This document shows, one piece after another, positions 60,369-64,000 of a stretch of 64,000 nucleotides of DNA (positions are counted from its first letter, which is position 1; each line of letters opens with the position of its first letter). Source of the DNA: Morchella semilibera (taxonomy: Eukaryota > Ascomycota > Pezizomycetes > Pezizales > Morchellaceae). The notes beneath the pieces were generated by a model. It was not told where the DNA came from. It saw only the letters and a list, made by a program, of their open reading frames with translations, and did no database searches. The stretch is from positions 2,440,001-2,504,000 of the forward strand of contig WBVU01000004.1 of the NCBI GenBank assembly GCA_009192285.1. The letters are read 5' to 3'. A program made the position numbers and the translations under genes.

Positions 60369-61560
60369 TGAGTTAATTTAATGAAAATTCATTTCTAGTT
60401 TGGGCTAGGAATTTTTCCTTCCTTCCTTTCTTTTTTCTTTTTACTTTTCCAGGATTAGTCAAGAATTAGTAGGCCAAAGGCGAGTACAATGAATGAGTGA
60501 GTCACTGCCACTTTGTGCCATTGGTGTTCAGAAGGCTTTTAAAGCAACGAAAAGCATTTGTTTGGTGTCGTTCCAGAGTTGTGTTTCTTTCCTGGTTCCA
60601 TATTTCGCATGAGATTAGAGCTACATGTATTTACGCCGAGGAAGATAATTGATTTAGAATTTACTGAAGATCTTTTTTCTCCTGGTTGACAGTGTGCGTC
60701 CATGCCGTAACGATTTGGTAAACTTCCCCTTTATGTTTAATTCTGTCCCGACTGCTTAGTGCGCAGCACAGCATTTGCGTAAGTAGAACTGGCGGGGGGG
60801 CAGCCCCAGTCATCCTGGTCCTGAGTGTTCAGGGCTGGGAAACAATTGTTAGCCGTATGTATCAACGCGGAAATGAGACGCCCCGATTTGCCGGGTAATT
60901 ATGTATCTGCGATATAAACATGGCTTTGGTAGCGGCATTGATAAAACGTCACCAAACCGCAGAAAGTCATGAAATATGCGTTACGCACGGCACGCCAGTG
61001 TTGTCCCCCCCCCCCCACGTTCAGAAGTATCGAGTGATATATTGTGACCCATCACAGCCAATCCTACCCCCATGTTACCCTACCGCTGATTGAGCCGCAG
61101 CACCGCACCAGAGAGAGAAAAAGAGAAGAAACCCCCACGCCCGAGAATCTTCAATGATCAAAATGCCGTCCTGGATTCAGAATCATTGAGAATTTCTTTT
61201 TAGGCCCCTCTAGAAATGTAGGGGCAACCAGCTCAATACAAATCTTAAACTCCCCCTGCTAAATGACATACACGTACTGCATGTATTTATGTGCCTGTGT
61301 GTACAAGTTGTGTGGTGAGGAGTACTTATATACATGACTTACCCACATGAATGTATGTACTTATGTATTTAAACATGCGAGTACACCATCACCACTTCCT
61401 CCTCCTCCCAATCCTCCGAAATATAACTTCACATACACACGCCCGTCCTCGTGCCCCTCTCTCTAATTTCGCACACTCAAAAAAAGGACTTCTAAATACG
61501 TACAGCCGAAAAACCCATCTGCCCGCCACTCCTTTGTCCGCATTAACTACTAGGAGAAAA
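60369..61560. other. intergenic region / possible 5' extension of TatD
   Basis: The 3' flank of the WW gene and promoter of the TatD gene. It contains C10-11 near 61005 and one TACATGTA (60622). From 61351 the frame is open into the TatD gene (see findings). Confidence 0.55.
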
Positions 61561-62834
61561 ATGTCCACTGCCAGTGCTCCTTCAACAGCTATGAATTCTA
61601 CAGCTACCTCATCCGCAGATGCGACGGCAGCTTCCTCACAATCCGACTTGTCTCTCACTCTCAACCCATCGTCCCCATACGTCCCCCGGTATATAGACAT
61701 AGGCATCAACCTGACGGACCGCCAGTTCCATGGTGAATACCATAGGAAGCAGGTAAAAATTCCCATCACCATATTGCGGTAACCCTTCCGTAGTTATAGC
61801 TAAATAATCCCCAATCATTCAGGTACACGAATCCGACCTTGACGATATAGTTCAGCGCGGCAGACTAGGCGGTGTAAAGAAGCTCATGCTCACCGGCTCC
61901 TGCCTCAAAGAATCTGAAGCCGCTCTCAAGATCGCCCAAAGCTACCGTAAGCACTCCCCCTCTCACTTTCCTTAAACAAGACTAAAAATATCCCCCCCTC
62001 TTCCTAACACCTCTCCCTTCCCAAAGCCGAATACATGTACACAACCGTCGGCGTACACCCTTGCAGCGCCAAAGAACTCACAAACTACCCCGCCGGTCAC
62101 ATCGCCTACATCGACGCTCTTCGCACCCTCGCGCTCTCCTCGCCCCTCGTCGCCGCATTCGGTGAGATCGGGCTCGACTATGACCGCCTCTACCACGCCT
62201 CTGTCGAGGAGCAGAAGATAGCGTTCACGCTGCAGCTGGACCTCGCGGAGGAGCTCGGGCTGCCGCTATTCCTGCACTCGCGCGCGGCCGCCGAGGACTT
62301 TGAGGCTATCTTGTTCCCGAGGCTGCCGAAGCTGAGGGGGGGGCTGGTGCACAGCTTTACGGGCAGCATGGATGAGATGAAGGGGATCGTGGCGGCGGGG
62401 TTGTATGTAGGTATCAATGGGTGCAGCTTGAAGACAGAAGAGAACTTGGCGGTCATGAAGGAGATCCCGTTGGACAGACTTATGATTGAGACTGATGTAT
62501 GTGTATTCTTGTCTGCCTCTTTTTTCCTTTGTGTGTGAATTTCCGGCGTGGTTAATCTGGTGTGATATTGTAGGGACCATGGTGCGAGATTCGCCCTACT
62601 CACGCATCTTCGAAATACCTCAAGGGCGCGCCAGCTCTGCCGAAATCAGTCAAGAAGGAACGCTTCGTTGCTGGCGCAAATCAACTAATAAAGGGCAGGA
62701 ACGAACCGGTGTGTATATCCCAGGTGGCGTATGTCATCGCGAATGTGAAGGGCATAAGTATAGAGGAGGTTTGTGAAGCTGCATGGAGGAACACCGTCGA
62801 TGTTTTTGGGTTGGGCGTCAGGGTATCCCAATAG
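61561..62834 (+). CDS. TatD-family metal-dependent deoxyribonuclease
   Basis: Mg2+-dependent 3'-5' DNase of the TatD family (DNA repair or apoptotic DNA breakdown). Four exons, 61561-61752, 61823-61946, 62027-62496 and 62574-62834, give 348 residues. Visible family motifs are YIDIGINLTDRQFHGEYH (the eukaryotic TatD start), KKLMLTGSCLKESEAALKIA, TTVGVHPCSAKE, AFGEIGLDYDR with the metal-binding Glu, LPLFLHSRAA, GGLVHSFTGS, IGINGCSLKTEENL in the form VGINGCSLKTEEN, the metal-ligand DRLMIETDGPWCEIRPTHAS across the last junction, and GRNEPVCISQVAYVIA. The Met at 61561 precedes a Ser/Thr/Ala-rich leader of about 40 residues. An in-frame start at 61351 would add 70 residues without Asp or Glu. Confidence 0.92.
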
Positions 62835-63421
62835 ATAATACAGGCACCCGCTAGGTTATTATATATATAGACATTTGGGTGGGTTTTACAGTAGCTGGTT
62901 AACGTCGAGAATACAGGGCAAAGAAGATGAGACTCTATTAGATAAGATCGGTAATGTGATAAGTGGGAAAGAGACATCCTTAGTAAAGCAGACTTGCTTA
63001 ATCAGTTGATAAATTAGACTATACTTGCAATACTATTAATAAATTAAACGACAATACATGTACTTTTGCTACTTCACAGGTAATCACTCGCAATAAAGAG
63101 ATTAGCCGCGCGCTTGGGTCTATAGCGAGATCAACGCTTTTAGCCGAACAATATCTACAGGTAGCAAAACCACAGAGAACAGTCAAACCTGGGGGAAAAC
63201 CTGTTTATCGATAGGCAGAAAACCAATGTCCGTCTAATTCATCCGCAAAACAGTGCAGGAAGAACAAAAGAAAAGAATTTCAACCTCACATGAACAAGAG
63301 AAACAAGAAAGAAAAACAAGCAAGTAGCAGCTGAGGGAAGGGGGACATAGAACTACTTAATGCTCCATCTCTAAGGATTTCGTTGATTCATTTCTCCCAA
63401 TCAGTAATTCCCTATTGCCCA

Positions 63422-63478
<57 letters not shown>

Positions 63479-63912
63479 CAACAGAAACCTAACAGACCTA
63501 GCAACCATCGGCCCATGACCCAGCTAGTAGTAATAATCCCACACGGAAAAGGAAGAAAAAACAAGTAATAGAAACAGATGAGAAATTGCAAATGAGCATG
63601 AAACAATGAAAAATGAAATGGCACAAACAATGGCAAACATAACATTCGAAGGTTTAGATTCCTCATGACCCCATGTTTCCTTTATGACGAAGCCCGGTAT
63701 GCTCTGCTCTCGTATGCTTCCAGTATAGAACATACATCGCTTCATTCTAATGATGTTCCTCCGGTTACACAAGCGTGACGAAAATTCGTGTCAACCATAT
63801 CATTTCTCTGAAAAAAAAAAAACACAAAAAACACAATAAAGCTTAGTGTAGGAGTAGTAAGTTTTAGGAAACAGATCTTTCCCTTCTTCAGAAATACTTT
63901 TTGGTCTTTTGG
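62835..63912. other. convergent intergenic region with TAG microsatellite
   Basis: A 3' region of TatD (+) and of the last gene (-). It contains one TACATGTA (63055-63062) and the trinucleotide tract described separately. Confidence 0.55.
63422..63478. repeat. TAG trinucleotide microsatellite, 19 units
   Basis: A perfect (TAG)19 tract. The long Tyr-run ORF on the opposite strand is just its translation. Confidence 0.95.
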
Positions 63913-64000
63913 TTAATCCGAAGCTTGCTTTTTGGGCTCTACGTCGGTAGAAGCGGCGGTTTTCGCGGGGGAGTCGACCTTTGAGTTCTCCTTGTCCTTG
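63913..64000 (-). CDS. 3' end of a partial gene, product unknown
   Basis: Reading leftward from the window edge, an open frame gives a Lys/Asp/Ser/Pro-rich tail ending in DVEPKKQASD and a TAA stop at 63915-63913. This is 28 residues of a hydrophilic C-terminus and no family can be assigned. The codon choice and the charged tail suggest a real gene continuing beyond the window. Confidence 0.45.
   Translation of the reverse strand, partial: KDKENSKVDSPAKTAASTDVEPKKQASD

Noticed and set aside
63412-63666. minus ORF with a long Tyr run
   Set aside because: Translation of the TAG microsatellite.

Overview
The window is a piece of nuclear genome from a filamentous ascomycete (Pezizomycotina type). 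The evidence is many short introns (about 50-130 nt) with GT..AG ends and CTRAC/CTAAC-like branch sites, and a set of genes typical of these fungi (palA/RIM20, Nup82, DUF6594, Mcp2-type ABC1 kinase, Vfa1, Ypi1, Pof1). I rebuilt the gene models by joining exons so that reading phase is kept and family motifs run across each junction. I cannot name the genus.

Layout, left to right. The first bases hold a probable partial tRNA. A mitochondrial NAD+ carrier (-) and the rRNA-processing factor Utp25 (+) are divergent across a 2-kb, microsatellite-rich intergenic stretch. Three + genes follow: TAF13, mitoribosomal mS23/Rsm25 and an Mcp2-like ABC1/UbiB kinase. A run of - genes comes next: Vfa1, a DUF6594 membrane protein, dolichyldiphosphatase Cax4, nucleoporin Nup82 and splicing factor Prp38. 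Then comes palA/RIM20 (+), a 5.4-kb gene-free AT-rich stretch, and another - run: CARNMT1/N2227 methyltransferase, a DHX35-like DEAH helicase and the PP1 inhibitor Ypi1.

From 39.9 to 46.7 kb there is almost no gene content, but there are two hairpin-forming inverted repeats and one weak orphan ORF. The right part holds a small protein with a PAM2-like motif (+), the nucleotidyltransferase Pof1 (-), a mitochondrial Aco2-type aconitase (-), an unrecognised roughly 1,080-residue disordered/coiled-coil protein (+), a WW-domain Gly/Pro/Gln-rich protein (+), a TatD nuclease (+) and the 3' end of one more gene (-).

These are mostly conserved housekeeping genes rather than a cluster. Informational functions dominate: rRNA processing, TFIID, splicing, nuclear pore and the mitoribosome. 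Mitochondrial or NAD metabolism recurs (NAD+ carrier, Pof1, Aco2, Mcp2, mS23), and two ESCRT-linked genes are present (Vfa1, palA).

The most unusual signals lie outside the known genes: about 21 copies of the palindrome TACATGTA, nearly all non-coding; hairpins at 40.7 and 45.8 kb; the PAM2-like small protein; and the unrecognised large gene. I recognised no retroelement, DNA-transposon gene, CRISPR array or rRNA.
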